From: Myxococcota bacterium
GTDB taxonomy: Bacteria > Myxococcota_A > UBA9160 > UBA4427
Direction of reading: 5' to 3'
Length of the DNA: 40,221 bases
Assembly (NCBI GenBank): GCA_030748735.1
Contig: JASMLK010000131.1
Coordinates: forward strand, 1 to 40,221
This document shows, piece by piece, positions 6,931 to 15,729 of this stretch (its first letter is position 1; each line of letters begins with the position of its first letter). The notes below the pieces were generated by a model that was not told the DNA's origin, made no database searches, and saw only the letters and a list, made by a program, of their open reading frames with translations. The translations under genes were made by a program, and so were the position numbers.

Positions 6931-8234
6931 ACATCAGCAGGCTGTCGTTCGATGACATGCCCCCCCTGGCCATCCCGCTTCGCTTTCACCTGACCGCACC
7001 CGTATTCGGGCTTGCAGCGGCTGCGCTCCTGTTGGTCGAGGGCCCGAGCGCCTGGTTGTCGCGCTGGACGGCGGGCAGCCTGGGGGCCACACACCTGCTC
7101 ACCCTGGGCTTCATGTCGATGGTCATGATCGGTTCGCTCTTTCAGGTCATTCCGGTCATCACGGGTCGCTCCATCCCCGGGACCCGGCAGATCGCACCGG
7201 TGGTTCACGTCGCACTCTGCGCCGGTGTCGTTGCGCTGACCTGGGCGCTGATCCGACCGGACGCAGCGCTCTTCAAAGCCGCCATCGCACTGCTCGCGCT
7301 CGCCTTCGTGCCCTTCATCACTGCACTCAGCTGGCGCGTGATGAGCATTCGCCGTGGTGGCGTGTCTGTGTTCACCATCCGGCTGGCGGCATTGGCGCTG
7401 CTGGGGACCGTCGGATTGGGGGTCTTCCTCGCGGTCGGGCGCACCTGGCCGGAATTCGAACTTCCGTTTCGGAGTTGGACCGACATCCACGTGGTGTGGG
7501 GGTTGTTCGGCTGGATGCCGCTGCTCGTCATGGGTGTCAGCTACCAGGTCATCCCGATGTTCCATGTCGCACCCGAATTCGATTCACGCCTCGCCCGCGG
7601 CGTCCCCCTGGTCGTCTTTCTCTCGCTGGTTGCGCTGAGTCATTCGAGGAGCGCGTACCTCGTGGTGCCAATCGTGACGTGCCTGGCGATCGCGCTGATC
7701 ACCTATGCCGTCATGACCCTGCGGATCCTTGCGCGGCGAAAACGAAAACGTCCGGACGCGACGGTCTCGTTCTGGCGACTTTCTCTCGGCGCCCTGGTGG
7801 TGGGCACGCTTCTGCTCTGGTCGTCCATGAGCACGCCCCTGCGCGCGCCGATCCTCGAGCAGAGTCAGGTGCCCATTCTGCTCGGCGTCATCATGGTGTT
7901 CGGGGTCGCGTGCTCGGTGATCATCGGCATGCTGCAGAAGATCGTTCCGTTCCTGGTCTTCCTGCACCTGCAGCGGATGACGCTCTCGAACCTTCCGGCA
8001 ATGCGGTTGGTGCCGAAGATGAACGACGTCATCAGCGATCGCGACGCACGCTGGCAATTCCGCTTGCACGCGACCGCTTGCGTCGCGGTGCTGCTCGCGC
8101 TGATCTGGCCGACCCTGGGGCGAGTCGCGGCCCTGGCTCTCGCACTGGACTTCGGTTGGCTACTGCGCGACCTGGTCGCCGCTGCAGCCCGCTACCGCCG
8201 CATCCGCCAGGCGATCGAGGCGGTTGCCAGCTAG
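6927..8234 (+). CDS. NnrS-like polytopic membrane protein (heme-copper-oxidase-like histidine motifs)
   Basis: A 435-residue protein with about 11-12 membrane helices over almost its whole length. Conserved histidine motifs are visible: LGATHLLTLGFMSMVMIGSLFQVIP near residue 55 (as short blocks), DIHVVWGLFGW near 190 and SYQVIPMFHV near 210. They recall the heme-liganding helices of NnrS and of cbb3-like subunit I relatives. NnrS is a heme and copper membrane protein linked to nitric-oxide tolerance. The TTG at 6927 overlaps the upstream stop (TTGA) and follows GCGAGG; TTG 6921 and ATG 6957 are alternatives. Together with the hemerythrin and DUF2249 genes it forms a three-gene operon. Confidence 0.75.
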   Translation: MNISRLSFDDMPPLAIPLRFHLTAPVFGLAAAALLLVEGPSAWLSRWTAGSLGATHLLTLGFMSMVMIGSLFQVIPVITGRSIPGTRQIAPVVHVALCAGVVALTWALIRPDAALFKAAIALLALAFVPFITALSWRVMSIRRGGVSVFTIRLAALALLGTVGLGVFLAVGRTWPEFELPFRSWTDIHVVWGLFGWMPLLVMGVSYQVIPMFHVAPEFDSRLARGVPLVVFLSLVALSHSRSAYLVVPIVTCLAIALITYAVMTLRILARRKRKRPDATVSFWRLSLGALVVGTLLLWSSMSTPLRAPILEQSQVPILLGVIMVFGVACSVIIGMLQKIVPFLVFLHLQRMTLSNLPAMRLVPKMNDVISDRDARWQFRLHATACVAVLLALIWPTLGRVAALALALDFGWLLRDLVAAAARYRRIRQAIEAVAS

Positions 8235-8245
8235 CCCGCGCCGGC

Positions 8246-8632
8246 TCAGCGGCGGAACTTGTTGTGGCAGGACACGCACCCGTCCAGCCACATGCTGTTG
8301 AATGAGTCGAGGATCGGGGTCATGTCTTCGGTTTCGGCCGCACCAGCGATCGCCTTGGCGTTGCTCGTGACGGCCTCGAGGAAACCGCGGAACTTGCGCC
8401 GTTGACTCGGTCCGCCCAGACCGAAGTGCTCTTCGAGGGCTTCGTCGGTTTCGATCTCCTTGGCGAGTGAAACGAGATCGTTGCTCCGCTCCTTGATCAG
8501 GTCGAAGTCGCGCACCATCACACCGCGATTGATGTCCTGCCAGTACGAAAGGAAACTCGTCATGACCAGGACCGATTTGCGCAGCCGGCTCTGTGGATCG
8601 CGAAAGAAGCCGTGACAGCCCAGACAGGCGTG
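8246..8632 (-). pseudogene. Diheme c-type cytochrome remnant without start or signal peptide
   Basis: The open frame from 8632 encodes HACLGCHGFFRDPQSR, about 85 residues of helical sequence, and ends DGCVSCHNKFRR, so it has two CxxCH heme sites. Two in-frame TGA stops lie immediately upstream of the first heme motif. The only ATG (8563) would omit that motif and any signal peptide, which is needed for heme attachment in the periplasm. The 5' end therefore appears lost. A protein starting at the ATG (105 aa, one heme) is possible but would not be exported. It is convergent with the NnrS-like gene, 11 bases apart, and was probably part of the nitrogen-oxide set. Confidence 0.6.
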
Positions 8633-8654
8633 TCACGGTCAGCGCGCGAGCTTC

Positions 8655-8682
8655 GAACAGGGCTGCAGCAAACACCCTGTTC
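8655..8682. terminator. Hairpin between the methyltransferase and cytochrome remnant
   Basis: A perfect 8-bp inverted repeat GAACAGGG / CCCTGTTC is separated by 12 bases. It starts 27 bases past the stop of the minus-strand methyltransferase gene, so it may act as a terminator. It has no U-tract, so this is tentative. Confidence 0.35.
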
Positions 8683-8708
8683 GTGTGCACCGCCTTTCGC
8701 GCTGGCGA

Positions 8709-9539
8709 TCAGCGGGCGTAGACGAGCCAGCAAGCAGCGCCGAGGTCGAGGCCGTCGTCGGTGACGTGTGCCGCCAGGGCTTCGCGCGCCGCCGCAATCG
8801 CCTCGTCCCTCTTTTCACCTTCGAGTTCCGCGAGCGCGCGCGCCATCGGGCCGATGCGGCTCTGCGACTCCACGGCGTCGTCGAGGTTGTCGGCGATGTG
8901 GACATCGGCCGTCACCGAACGAACATCGATCTCGCTGAAGCCGGCATCGCCGAGAATCTGGCTCACGTAGTCTTTGTCCGCGAAGGCGAAGGGACCCGGC
9001 GCACGCGGATCGGGTGGCGTTTCGGGCGGGGTCGAGAACGGCATGATGGCCGCGCCAGAAATCGACATCCATGGATTCGCTCGCGGGGGCTGCCAGCAGA
9101 GGAAGCAGAGGCGGCCCTGCGGCGAGAGCCCGCTGCGCAGGTTGCGGAACGCCTCCGTGGGGTCTGCGAAGAACATCACCCCGAAGCGGCTGAGGATCAG
9201 GTCGTGGTCGGGGGTGAGAGCCTGGGTGGACGCATCGGTCTGACTGAAGGCGACATTGTCGAGGCCGAGCTCCTTCGCGCGCTCCTCGGCGCGCGCGAGC
9301 ATGGGCCCGGAAATGTCGATCCCCCAGACAGCGGCACCCGTTTGCGCGATCTGCAGCGTGGTGTCGCCACAGCCACAACCGACGTCGAGCACGCGCTCAC
9401 CGTCTTGTGCGTCTGCGCGTTCGAGGAGCAGCGCCGTGAGAGGCTCGAGCATCCGATCGACCCCCGCCTGCGACGCGACCCAGGTCTGCCCCGCCTTGCT
9501 GTTCCAGTACTCGATCTGCTCGGCGTTGCTGCTGGTCAT
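8709..9539 (-). CDS. Class I SAM-dependent methyltransferase
   Basis: A 276-residue protein with the Rossmann methyltransferase fold. Motif I is VLDVGCGCGDTTL at about residues 50-62, the acidic loop after beta-2 is GIDISGPMLARA, motif IV lies in LILSRFGVMFFADP, and a post-IV strand reads GRLCFLCW. It resembles UbiE/Methyltransf_11/25 small-molecule methyltransferases. The substrate cannot be told. The ATG at 9539 begins the conserved QIEYWNSKAGQTWV segment; an in-frame start 37 codons upstream adds only unconserved sequence. It stands alone, transcribed away from the secreted-protein gene at 9724. Confidence 0.88.
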   Translation of the reverse strand: MTSSNAEQIEYWNSKAGQTWVASQAGVDRMLEPLTALLLERADAQDGERVLDVGCGCGDTTLQIAQTGAAVWGIDISGPMLARAEERAKELGLDNVAFSQTDASTQALTPDHDLILSRFGVMFFADPTEAFRNLRSGLSPQGRLCFLCWQPPRANPWMSISGAAIMPFSTPPETPPDPRAPGPFAFADKDYVSQILGDAGFSEIDVRSVTADVHIADNLDDAVESQSRIGPMARALAELEGEKRDEAIAAAREALAAHVTDDGLDLGAACWLVYAR

Positions 9540-9723
9540 CGTGCGATCCTCGATGTTGGGACCCGACGACGAGCCCGAGGCGCAATCGTAGCGATGATCT
9601 TCGCGGTTTCGACAGAGCGACTGAATCCGGGGAAGTGCGCGTTTCAGCACGCCGGTCGATCGAAGCTATCGTCTGCTACCGCGTGCCGTCCGCACGCACC
9701 GCGCCCTCGACAGGAAAGCCGAC

Positions 9724-10101
9724 ATGTTTCGTTCATTGGTTGTTTCGTTGTCGTTCATACTGGTGAGCGGTTCGCTCGCCGACACCGCACATGCGCGCCC
9801 CGAGAAGATCGAACCCGGCGTGCCGTACTATTCGGACGATTTCGTCACCGATGGCCTCGTCCACGACATCGCCCAGGAAAAGAACTACGAAGAGGTCTAT
9901 CAGTTCTACACCTACTACGAGGTGATCTACGACGAGAAGCAAAGGGTCGTCGTTTTCACCGAATACAAGCGCGGTGATGTACTCCGCCGCGACGAATACG
10001 CCTACGATGCCGCTGGCAACCTTGCGACCCGCACCACGAAGCGCCCCGGCCAGGAGCCCGAAGTCATCCGGCCCGGTGGCGACGCGCAGCCACGAAAGTG
10101 A
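9724..10101 (+). CDS. Small secreted protein of unknown function
   Basis: A 125-residue protein with a clear signal peptide (MFRSLVVSLSFILVSGSLADTAHA, cleavage near residue 24). The mature part is rich in Tyr, Asp and Glu (YQFYTYYEVIYDEKQRVVVF) and contains one YD-repeat-like unit, RDEYAYDAAGNLATRTT, as seen in Rhs proteins and small periplasmic relatives. It ends in a basic Pro-rich tail. ATG at 9724 follows AGGAAAGCCGAC. It converges on the sulfatase gene with 18 bases between the stops. Function unassigned. Confidence 0.7.
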   Translation: MFRSLVVSLSFILVSGSLADTAHARPEKIEPGVPYYSDDFVTDGLVHDIAQEKNYEEVYQFYTYYEVIYDEKQRVVVFTEYKRGDVLRRDEYAYDAAGNLATRTTKRPGQEPEVIRPGGDAQPRK

Positions 10102-10119
10102 AGGACGCGCCGGCTGGGC

Positions 10120-11667
10120 TCACTCCTCCCTACCGAAGGAAAGAGCCTCCCTCACCTTCTGCTTGATGACCTTCCACTTGATCGCCGACATGCTTCGTTC
10201 GATCTCGTCATTGCCCTGGAAGGGAATCTCCAGTGCCGACGGCTCTGGCTTCTTGCCACCGGGGAGGATCAGGCCTTCCTTTTCCACGCTGAACAGGAAT
10301 TCGTAGATCTGCCGCACCGCCGGCTGCAGCAACCAGAGGTTGTGGTGGGTGATGTCGACCTCTTCGCGCGGATCCTGCTCGACGTTGTACATGATCGGGG
10401 CCCAGAGCCTGCGCCAGGCGCGGTCTCGAGGCGCAGGGTCGTCACCCGTCAGGAAGACCTTGAAGCGGCGCCACTTCACGGCCAGTAGCGTCCGCCCCGA
10501 GAAGAACAGCATGCCTTCGCGCAGCGAGCCTTCGGCCTCACCTCGCAGCAACGGGCCCTGGTCCACGCCATCGAACTCGCGATCCCCCGGAACCCTGGCG
10601 CCCGCTGCATTCGCGACCGTGGGGAAGAGATCGACCATTGCAACGATCTCGTTCGTCGTGCGACCCGGCGCCACCTTCCCCGGCCACCTCACGATCAGCG
10701 GAGTACGAACCGAACCTTCGAACGCGCTCCCGAGGTAGCCGCGATAGGGGCCGCTGTTGGACACCACGGGATAGTGGGCGGAGTCCGGGCCGTTGTCGCT
10801 TGCGTAGATGACGAGGGTGTCGTCCGCGATGCCGGCTTCTTCGAGTGCGTCGAGCACCTGCCCCGTGCGGTAGTCGTGCTCGACCATCGTATCCGCAAAC
10901 GCGCCATTGCCCGAGCGCCCGTCGAAGTCGGGATGCGGAAGGTATGGATGATGAACCAACGACCAGGAAACGAACAGAAAAAAGGGACGTTCGCTGCCCG
11001 CGTGCTCGCGGATGTACGCGATGGACTTCGCCGCAATGCGTTCGTCGATCAACGGACGATTGTCGACGGTGTACGGTTCGACCTCACGCACCGGTTCGTC
11101 CCGAACGCCTTCCATCAAGTGGGGAATCTTGGCGACCTTCGGATCGAAGCCCACCTGAACCGAATGCGAAGCCACATCCGTGGAGAATGGGAAGCCCCAC
11201 CAGTGATCAAAGCCCTGGTCGGTTGGATAGCGGCCCGGTGAATCCCCGAGGTGCCACTTGCCGAACATCGCGGTGTCGTAGCCGGCCTTCGAAAGCGTCT
11301 CGGCGATCGTGACTTCCCATGGCGCGAGTCCGCCCGGAAGTCCGGCATTGGCGGCGCGCCAGGTTCCGGAGCGAACGGGATGGCGGCCCGTCATGAGCGC
11401 CGAGCGAGAGGGCGTGCATTCGACTTCGACGTTGAAGTTGGTGAAGCGCAGCCCCTCGCCGGCCAACTGGTCGAGCCGGGGGGTCGGCGCACCTCGCAGT
11501 ACTCCACCACCGTAAACGCCCAGTTCACCGAAGCCGAGGTTGTCACTCAGCATCAGTACGACGTTGGGCCGGCTCTCGTCAGCTCGTGCACCAGCCGAAA
11601 CCGCGAAAAGAACGGCGCATACGATCACCAACCCACGAACAAACGGATCTCGTGATTTCTCGAACAT
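10120..11667 (-). CDS. Secreted type I sulfatase (formylglycine-dependent)
   Basis: A 515-residue arylsulfatase-type enzyme with a signal peptide (VIVCAVLFAVSAGARA, cleavage near residue 29). The sulfatase signature CTPSRSALMTGR holds Cys84, the residue converted to formylglycine, followed by FGKWHLGD and the SDNGPD metal-site motif. The first metal motif reads SDNLGFGELG, with Asn43 in place of the second Asp of the usual DD pair; this is seen in some sulfatase subfamilies and should still bind Ca2+. Its length is normal. GAGGAAAC precedes the ATG at 11667. It lies 30 bases downstream of ald and probably shares its transcript. The sulfate ester substrate is unknown. Confidence 0.92.
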   Translation of the reverse strand: MFEKSRDPFVRGLVIVCAVLFAVSAGARADESRPNVVLMLSDNLGFGELGVYGGGVLRGAPTPRLDQLAGEGLRFTNFNVEVECTPSRSALMTGRHPVRSGTWRAANAGLPGGLAPWEVTIAETLSKAGYDTAMFGKWHLGDSPGRYPTDQGFDHWWGFPFSTDVASHSVQVGFDPKVAKIPHLMEGVRDEPVREVEPYTVDNRPLIDERIAAKSIAYIREHAGSERPFFLFVSWSLVHHPYLPHPDFDGRSGNGAFADTMVEHDYRTGQVLDALEEAGIADDTLVIYASDNGPDSAHYPVVSNSGPYRGYLGSAFEGSVRTPLIVRWPGKVAPGRTTNEIVAMVDLFPTVANAAGARVPGDREFDGVDQGPLLRGEAEGSLREGMLFFSGRTLLAVKWRRFKVFLTGDDPAPRDRAWRRLWAPIMYNVEQDPREEVDITHHNLWLLQPAVRQIYEFLFSVEKEGLILPGGKKPEPSALEIPFQGNDEIERSMSAIKWKVIKQKVREALSFGREE

Positions 11668-11697
11668 GTTTCCTCTACAACCGAACGTGCGCGGCCA

Positions 11698-12807
11698 CTA
11701 CAGGATCTTCTCCAGCACTTCGTGCTGGAGACCGTGCGCCGAAGCCACGCCCCCGTTCGTGCAGGCGCCGTCCCAGGTGTTGATCCCGGCGGCCAGATGC
11801 CGCGAAGCTCGAACGGCGGCTTCGACGCCCATGTTCGCGACTTCGAGTGCGGGTTGAATCGTGACGTTCGTCAACGCATAGGTGCTCGTTCGCGGAACTG
11901 CACCGGGCATGTTGGCCACGCAATAGTGAACGACATCCTCGACCACATAGGTGGGGTCTTCGTGAGTGGTCGGGCGGCAGGTCGAAATGCAGCCACCCTG
12001 ATCGACGGCAACGTCGACGACCGCAGAGCCGGGCTCCATCTCGCGAATCAGGTCTTCATCGACGAGCTTGGGTGCTGCGCCGCCTGGGATCAAGACCGCC
12101 CCGACCAGGAGGTCTGCGCGGGGAACCGTTTCGGCGATCGTGTCGACGTTCGAGTACAGCGTCTCGATCCCGCTGCCGAACACATCCTCCAGATACCCCA
12201 TCCGCCCTGCGCTCACGTCGAGGATCGTCACCTCGGCTCCGTACCCGATGGCCATGCGCGCAGCCGCGGTTCCCACGATGCCGCCACCGATGATCGTCAC
12301 CCTACCCTTGCGCGTCCCGGGCACACCGCTCAACAGCAACCCCTTGCCGCCGTGCTCTCGCTCGAGGCAATAGGCACCGACCTGTGCAGTCATTCGACCA
12401 GCGATCTCACTCATGGGTCGCAGCAGCGGCAGGCCACCCAGGGCGTCGGTGACCGTCTCGTACGCCAGTCCGCGAACTCCGGCTTCGAGCAGTCGCTTCG
12501 TCAGCTCCGGTTCGGCAGCCAGGTGCAGGTAGGTATAGAGGATGAGGCCCGGCCGGAAGTACCCGTACTCCGACGGGATCGGCTCCTTGACCTTCATCAC
12601 CATGTCGGTGGACCAGGTCTCCGCAGCGTCGTTCACGATCGATGCGCCGGCATCGACATAGGCCGCGTCGGGAAAACCACTTCCCAGCCCTGCACCTTGC
12701 TGGACCAGGACTTCGTGGCCCGCCGCAACGAGCTGACGCACACCCGCCGGCTGTGCACCCACGCGGTACTCCTGGACCTTGATTTCCTTGGGAATGCCGA
12801 TTCGCAT
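11698..12807 (-). CDS. ald: Alanine dehydrogenase
   Basis: A 369-residue NAD-dependent L-alanine dehydrogenase, which interconverts alanine with pyruvate plus ammonia in the cytoplasm. It begins [17 protein letters not shown] as in the family. Lys74 (MKVKEP) and His95 (TYLHLA) match the known substrate-binding Lys and catalytic His. The NAD-binding motif IIGGGIVG lies at about residues 172-179 and the family signature region runs through VAVDQGGC and [11 protein letters not shown]. The ATG at 12807 follows AGGAGG by 8 bases; a GTG one codon upstream is a weaker option. The sulfatase gene follows directly. Pyruvate from this reaction could feed the PFOR encoded later in the window, which is inference. 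Confidence 0.96.
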   Translation of the reverse strand: MRIGIPKEIKVQEYRVGAQPAGVRQLVAAGHEVLVQQGAGLGSGFPDAAYVDAGASIVNDAAETWSTDMVMKVKEPIPSEYGYFRPGLILYTYLHLAAEPELTKRLLEAGVRGLAYETVTDALGGLPLLRPMSEIAGRMTAQVGAYCLEREHGGKGLLLSGVPGTRKGRVTIIGGGIVGTAAARMAIGYGAEVTILDVSAGRMGYLEDVFGSGIETLYSNVDTIAETVPRADLLVGAVLIPGGAAPKLVDEDLIREMEPGSAVVDVAVDQGGCISTCRPTTHEDPTYVVEDVVHYCVANMPGAVPRTSTYALTNVTIQPALEVANMGVEAAVRASRHLAAGINTWDGACTNGGVASAHGLQHEVLEKIL

Positions 12808-12921
12808 CACTGCTTCCTCCTGGTCTCACCCCCAAGGATATCGAAGCCAGCGGTCGTGCCGAGCATTTCGCGAGTCGTGCATGCAGGGGCGGCGTGGATG
12901 CCGGGATCGTCGCGCTGCGGG

Positions 12922-13797
12922 TCAGCGAGTCAACAAGCGCCGCAGCCAGCCTTCGTCCTGCCTGCGCTGCGACCGCAGCAGCAGCATGTCGCGAATCAAA
13001 CCGTCGACCCTTTTCGCGACCTCTTCTCGCAGAGAGCGCTGCAACGACTCGGACATCTCTTCGTCTCCGAGTTTGGGCATCTCGACCGGCTCTCCAAAGG
13101 CCAGATAGCAGGCCTGTGGCTTCGGGAGCAGGCTCGAGAACATTCCGCTCGGGATGGGGGGCAGGATGTCCTCTCGGATTCCGTCGGTGTCCACACCCAA
13201 CCAACCCAGCAGCTTTCCGAGCGGGGAATCGAGAAGCTCGTCACCTTCGAAGAGATGGTCGTAGCAATCGTCGGGCCCCACGAGACCAAAGGGGGTGATG
13301 TTGTAGCCGTGCTCGGCCGCGAGCCGAATGAAGCCGAAGCGCTCGCGCCATTGCAGTGAGTACTTCTGCTCGGCGGTCTTGTTGGCTTCGGCCGCACCAC
13401 CGGGAAAGACGAGAAGATCGTGACCGTCTTCCATCATCGCAGCGCACGCCCTCGGGTGCCCGAGGATCATCCCGTTGTTGATCAAGGTGTCGCCGATGGT
13501 GGCGTTCGCGAGCCAGGCGTTGTCCCCCATGGCCCGCACGAAGCGCCCTGTTTCGTAGTACAGAGTCGGCATCAAGATCCAACCATCGAGACCGAACATC
13601 GAGTGGTTGCCCACGAAGAGCGTGGGTTCCTCCGGCAGGTTTTCGAGACCGACGACGGTCGGCGAGAAGTATCGCTTGATCAGTGAATAGACACGCTCGG
13701 AACCCAGCTCGCCAGCGTCTTCCACCGCTCGACACTTCTCGATGATCTCATCCATCTCTTCATGGGTGAACTTTCGAGACTTCTCTTCGCTTGCCAT
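12922..13797 (-). CDS. PlsC/LPLAT-type acyltransferase
   Basis: A 291-residue protein with the lysophospholipid acyltransferase fold. The catalytic block is VGNHSMFGLDG (His65, Asp71; Hx5D instead of the commoner Hx4D), and the second motif is LLVFPGGAAEANK, corresponding to FPEGTR but with Gly for Glu. That combination matches the branch close to DAGAT/MGAT-like and TMEM68-like bacterial acyltransferases rather than the classical PlsC. It probably transfers acyl groups to a glycerolipid or wax alcohol at the inner membrane. ATG at 13797 follows GAGGTTGAGCC. It overlaps the run-on end of the TauD remnant. Confidence 0.82.
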   Translation of the reverse strand: MASEEKSRKFTHEEMDEIIEKCRAVEDAGELGSERVYSLIKRYFSPTVVGLENLPEEPTLFVGNHSMFGLDGWILMPTLYYETGRFVRAMGDNAWLANATIGDTLINNGMILGHPRACAAMMEDGHDLLVFPGGAAEANKTAEQKYSLQWRERFGFIRLAAEHGYNITPFGLVGPDDCYDHLFEGDELLDSPLGKLLGWLGVDTDGIREDILPPIPSGMFSSLLPKPQACYLAFGEPVEMPKLGDEEMSESLQRSLREEVAKRVDGLIRDMLLLRSQRRQDEGWLRRLLTR

Positions 13798-14252
13798 GGC
13801 TCAACCTCGTCACTTTCGACTGCTCGACGTTTTCTTCGCCTCGACGACGCTCGAGCGCAGACGGCTGGTGCCTCGAGTTGACGAACGAGCGTGACGTCTG
13901 CCTCGATCGTCGTGCGATTGATGACGCGCCTCACCCCAGGCTTCGTGCCCGTGGTGCTGTGCATCGCACGCCGATTATCCCAGAGAATCATGTCACCGGG
14001 TTCCCATTCGTGGAAGTAGTGGAACTGTGGATGGCGCGTGTGGGCGATCAAGCGGTGCAGCAGCTCGTCCGCGGCCTCGGGTGTGAGCCCGGCCTCTTCC
14101 GGCTCGATCACGCGGTCGAGGAACTGCTCGACCACGTCGAGCATCTTCCTTCCCGTCACGGGGTGCTCGAGGACCGCGGGATAGATGGCGTCGGGGAAGC
14201 CGAAGGGAGAAGGCCGTGAAATGGCAGTGCTTTCGGGCTTCGCAGTAGGGCT
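13680..14252 (-). pseudogene. 5'-truncated TauD/TfdA-family dioxygenase remnant
   Basis: The C-terminal half of a Fe(II)/2-oxoglutarate dioxygenase: DAIYPAVLEHPVTGRK, the FHYFHEWEPGDMILWDNR block, the distal His (AMHSTTG) and the 2-oxoglutarate Arg (RRVINRTTI). The first half, with the HxD iron ligands (about 160 residues), is missing. Homology stops at an in-frame TGA that lies within the 21-bp repeat at 14252-14272. No good start exists; a GTG at 14159 is the first possible one. At the 3' end the recognisable homology stops near 13860 and the frame then runs 118 bases into the acyltransferase gene. It cannot be an active dioxygenase. Confidence 0.8.
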
Positions 14253-14272
14253 TCATGAATAATGCGGGCTAG
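14252..14272 (-). repeat. 21-bp repeat, copy 1 (identical to 40082-40102)
   Basis: Read on the minus strand it starts CTAGCCCGCATTATTCATG and ends in two A residues. It contains the TAG stop of the DUF1214 gene and ends exactly where the TauD remnant begins. The second identical copy also contains the TAG stop of a gene. Its position at a broken gene suggests the end of a mobile element or a recombination scar. Confidence 0.85.
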
Positions 14273-15666
14273 AACACGCGGTAGCGCTTCTGCACGTGTC
14301 GCTGCCGGATGCGGATCGCATCTGCACGCTCTTCCGGGCTCACGCGCGGTTGGTCGGCGGGAAAGATGTCGGCGATTTCGTCGAAGCGGATCTTGCGCCC
14401 CGTGATGGTCGGCCAATCGGCCTTGTCAGGCAGCTCTGAATACGCCCAGCGGTGCGAAAGATAGCCGCGCGGAAGCCCCGTCGTGTCGATCCAGTTCTGG
14501 ACGCCCGGGTCCCGGTGCGCCACCACCCAGCGCTGAACACCGTCTTCGCCCATGTACATCTGGTGAAGGTTCAGACTGCTCTGATGATTGGCGTAGTCCG
14601 GCGACTCACCCCACATGTTGCCGAGATGCATGCTCGTATAGACCGGCGTCCCGGTGAAGGTGGCTTCGATGTAGAAGGCTTCGTCCTCTTCGAGGTCGTA
14701 GATGCCGCCCGCGTAGATGTTCGTGCTCATGCCACCACCCGTATCCGTCGAGGCGGCGTTCGGCGTGTTGTAGGCGTTCACGGGCATGAAGTAGGGGCGC
14801 CCGTCGTGCTCGTGGGTGCCGTTGCAGTTCAAGACCACGTCATAGAACTCGAGCCAGAAGCGCATCTGCCCGCGAATGATCCCGCCCATGCGCCGCAAGG
14901 CCGCGGCACTGCGCTCCGGTGTGAGAGCCGGTGGATGTGAACCCGCCGTGTCGAGGCACTCGATGTAGAGCGCGATCGGTTCTTCGTTTTCCCAGTCGTA
15001 GAAGAGTTGGCGTCCGCTGATGTAATCCGCGTAGCGGTCGCCTCCTTCCGGGTCCTTTCGAGCCGGGCCCTTCTTCGTGCAGATGAAGTTGCCTTCGTAG
15101 CCTGCGGGCTTTTCGGGCGAGAGGATCAGTTCGAAGCGGCCGTCCTCTTCGACGATGAGGTCGGACGAATCGATCGTCCCGAAGCCCGTTCGATAGCCCG
15201 GTATGAGTTCCTGCAAGTTGCCGGAATCGCCGGCCATCGGACCGGTCGCGCTTTCGAAGATCAAGTACTGCGGTGCGGCCGGACCACTTCCGGTTCGCGC
15301 TTCACCTCGCCAGTGGCGGAAGTCCTCGACCTGCCCATGGACGCGATACGTCTTGCGACCATCGATCGGCGAATAGAAGTAGATCGCGTCCGAGTTTTCG
15401 ATCGTCGACTTGTTGAAGATCGAGAGCGCATTTCGAAACGCGGGGAAGTCCGGGTCTTCGTGATAGGCGCGCTCGATTCCGTGGTGGACGAAGCCTGCGA
15501 GGTAGCGATATCCCTCGGCGAGCACGCGGCGGGTCGGTGCCGGCGGGAAGTACTTCGGATCGTCGATCGTATCTCGCGCAGCCTGGAGTTCCCCGATCAG
15601 CTCATCGAACGCAGCACGCATCTCGTCGCGCGCTTCCGTCACCTGCTCTTCGCTTTCCGTCGTCAT
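14269..15666 (-). CDS. DUF1214-domain protein
   Basis: A 465-residue protein. The C-terminal half carries a DUF1214-like region: GNMWGESPDYANHQSSLN, then WVVAHRDPGVQNWIDTTGL with the conserved Trp, His and Asp residues, then a LSHRWAYSELPD strand. The N-terminal half (SDAIYFYSPIDGRKTYRVHG, FGTIDSSDL) fits the longer environmental family often found beside lipid or terpenoid degradation genes. No signal peptide is visible, so it is probably cytoplasmic. ATG at 15666. The stop codon is part of the 21-bp repeat. It is divergent from the NTF2-like/LLM operon across a palindrome. Activity is unknown. Confidence 0.72.
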   Translation of the reverse strand: MTTESEEQVTEARDEMRAAFDELIGELQAARDTIDDPKYFPPAPTRRVLAEGYRYLAGFVHHGIERAYHEDPDFPAFRNALSIFNKSTIENSDAIYFYSPIDGRKTYRVHGQVEDFRHWRGEARTGSGPAAPQYLIFESATGPMAGDSGNLQELIPGYRTGFGTIDSSDLIVEEDGRFELILSPEKPAGYEGNFICTKKGPARKDPEGGDRYADYISGRQLFYDWENEEPIALYIECLDTAGSHPPALTPERSAAALRRMGGIIRGQMRFWLEFYDVVLNCNGTHEHDGRPYFMPVNAYNTPNAASTDTGGGMSTNIYAGGIYDLEEDEAFYIEATFTGTPVYTSMHLGNMWGESPDYANHQSSLNLHQMYMGEDGVQRWVVAHRDPGVQNWIDTTGLPRGYLSHRWAYSELPDKADWPTITGRKIRFDEIADIFPADQPRVSPEERADAIRIRQRHVQKRYRVF

Positions 15667-15729
15667 GGGGGCCGATCCTCTCCGCCGGTTGCATGGGGGC
15701 CGTCATCGTCGCCCTTCGAACGTCTCCAT

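Noticed and set aside
8612..8635. TGA before the CLGCH motif read as selenocysteine or readthrough
   Set aside because: Two TGA codons occur within three codons and the upstream frame has no signal peptide or conserved sequence, so gene decay is simpler.
13680..13797. Real overlap of a functional TauD gene with the acyltransferase gene
   Set aside because: TauD homology ends well before this stretch and the tail there is Arg-rich antisense-like sequence; the frame simply runs on.
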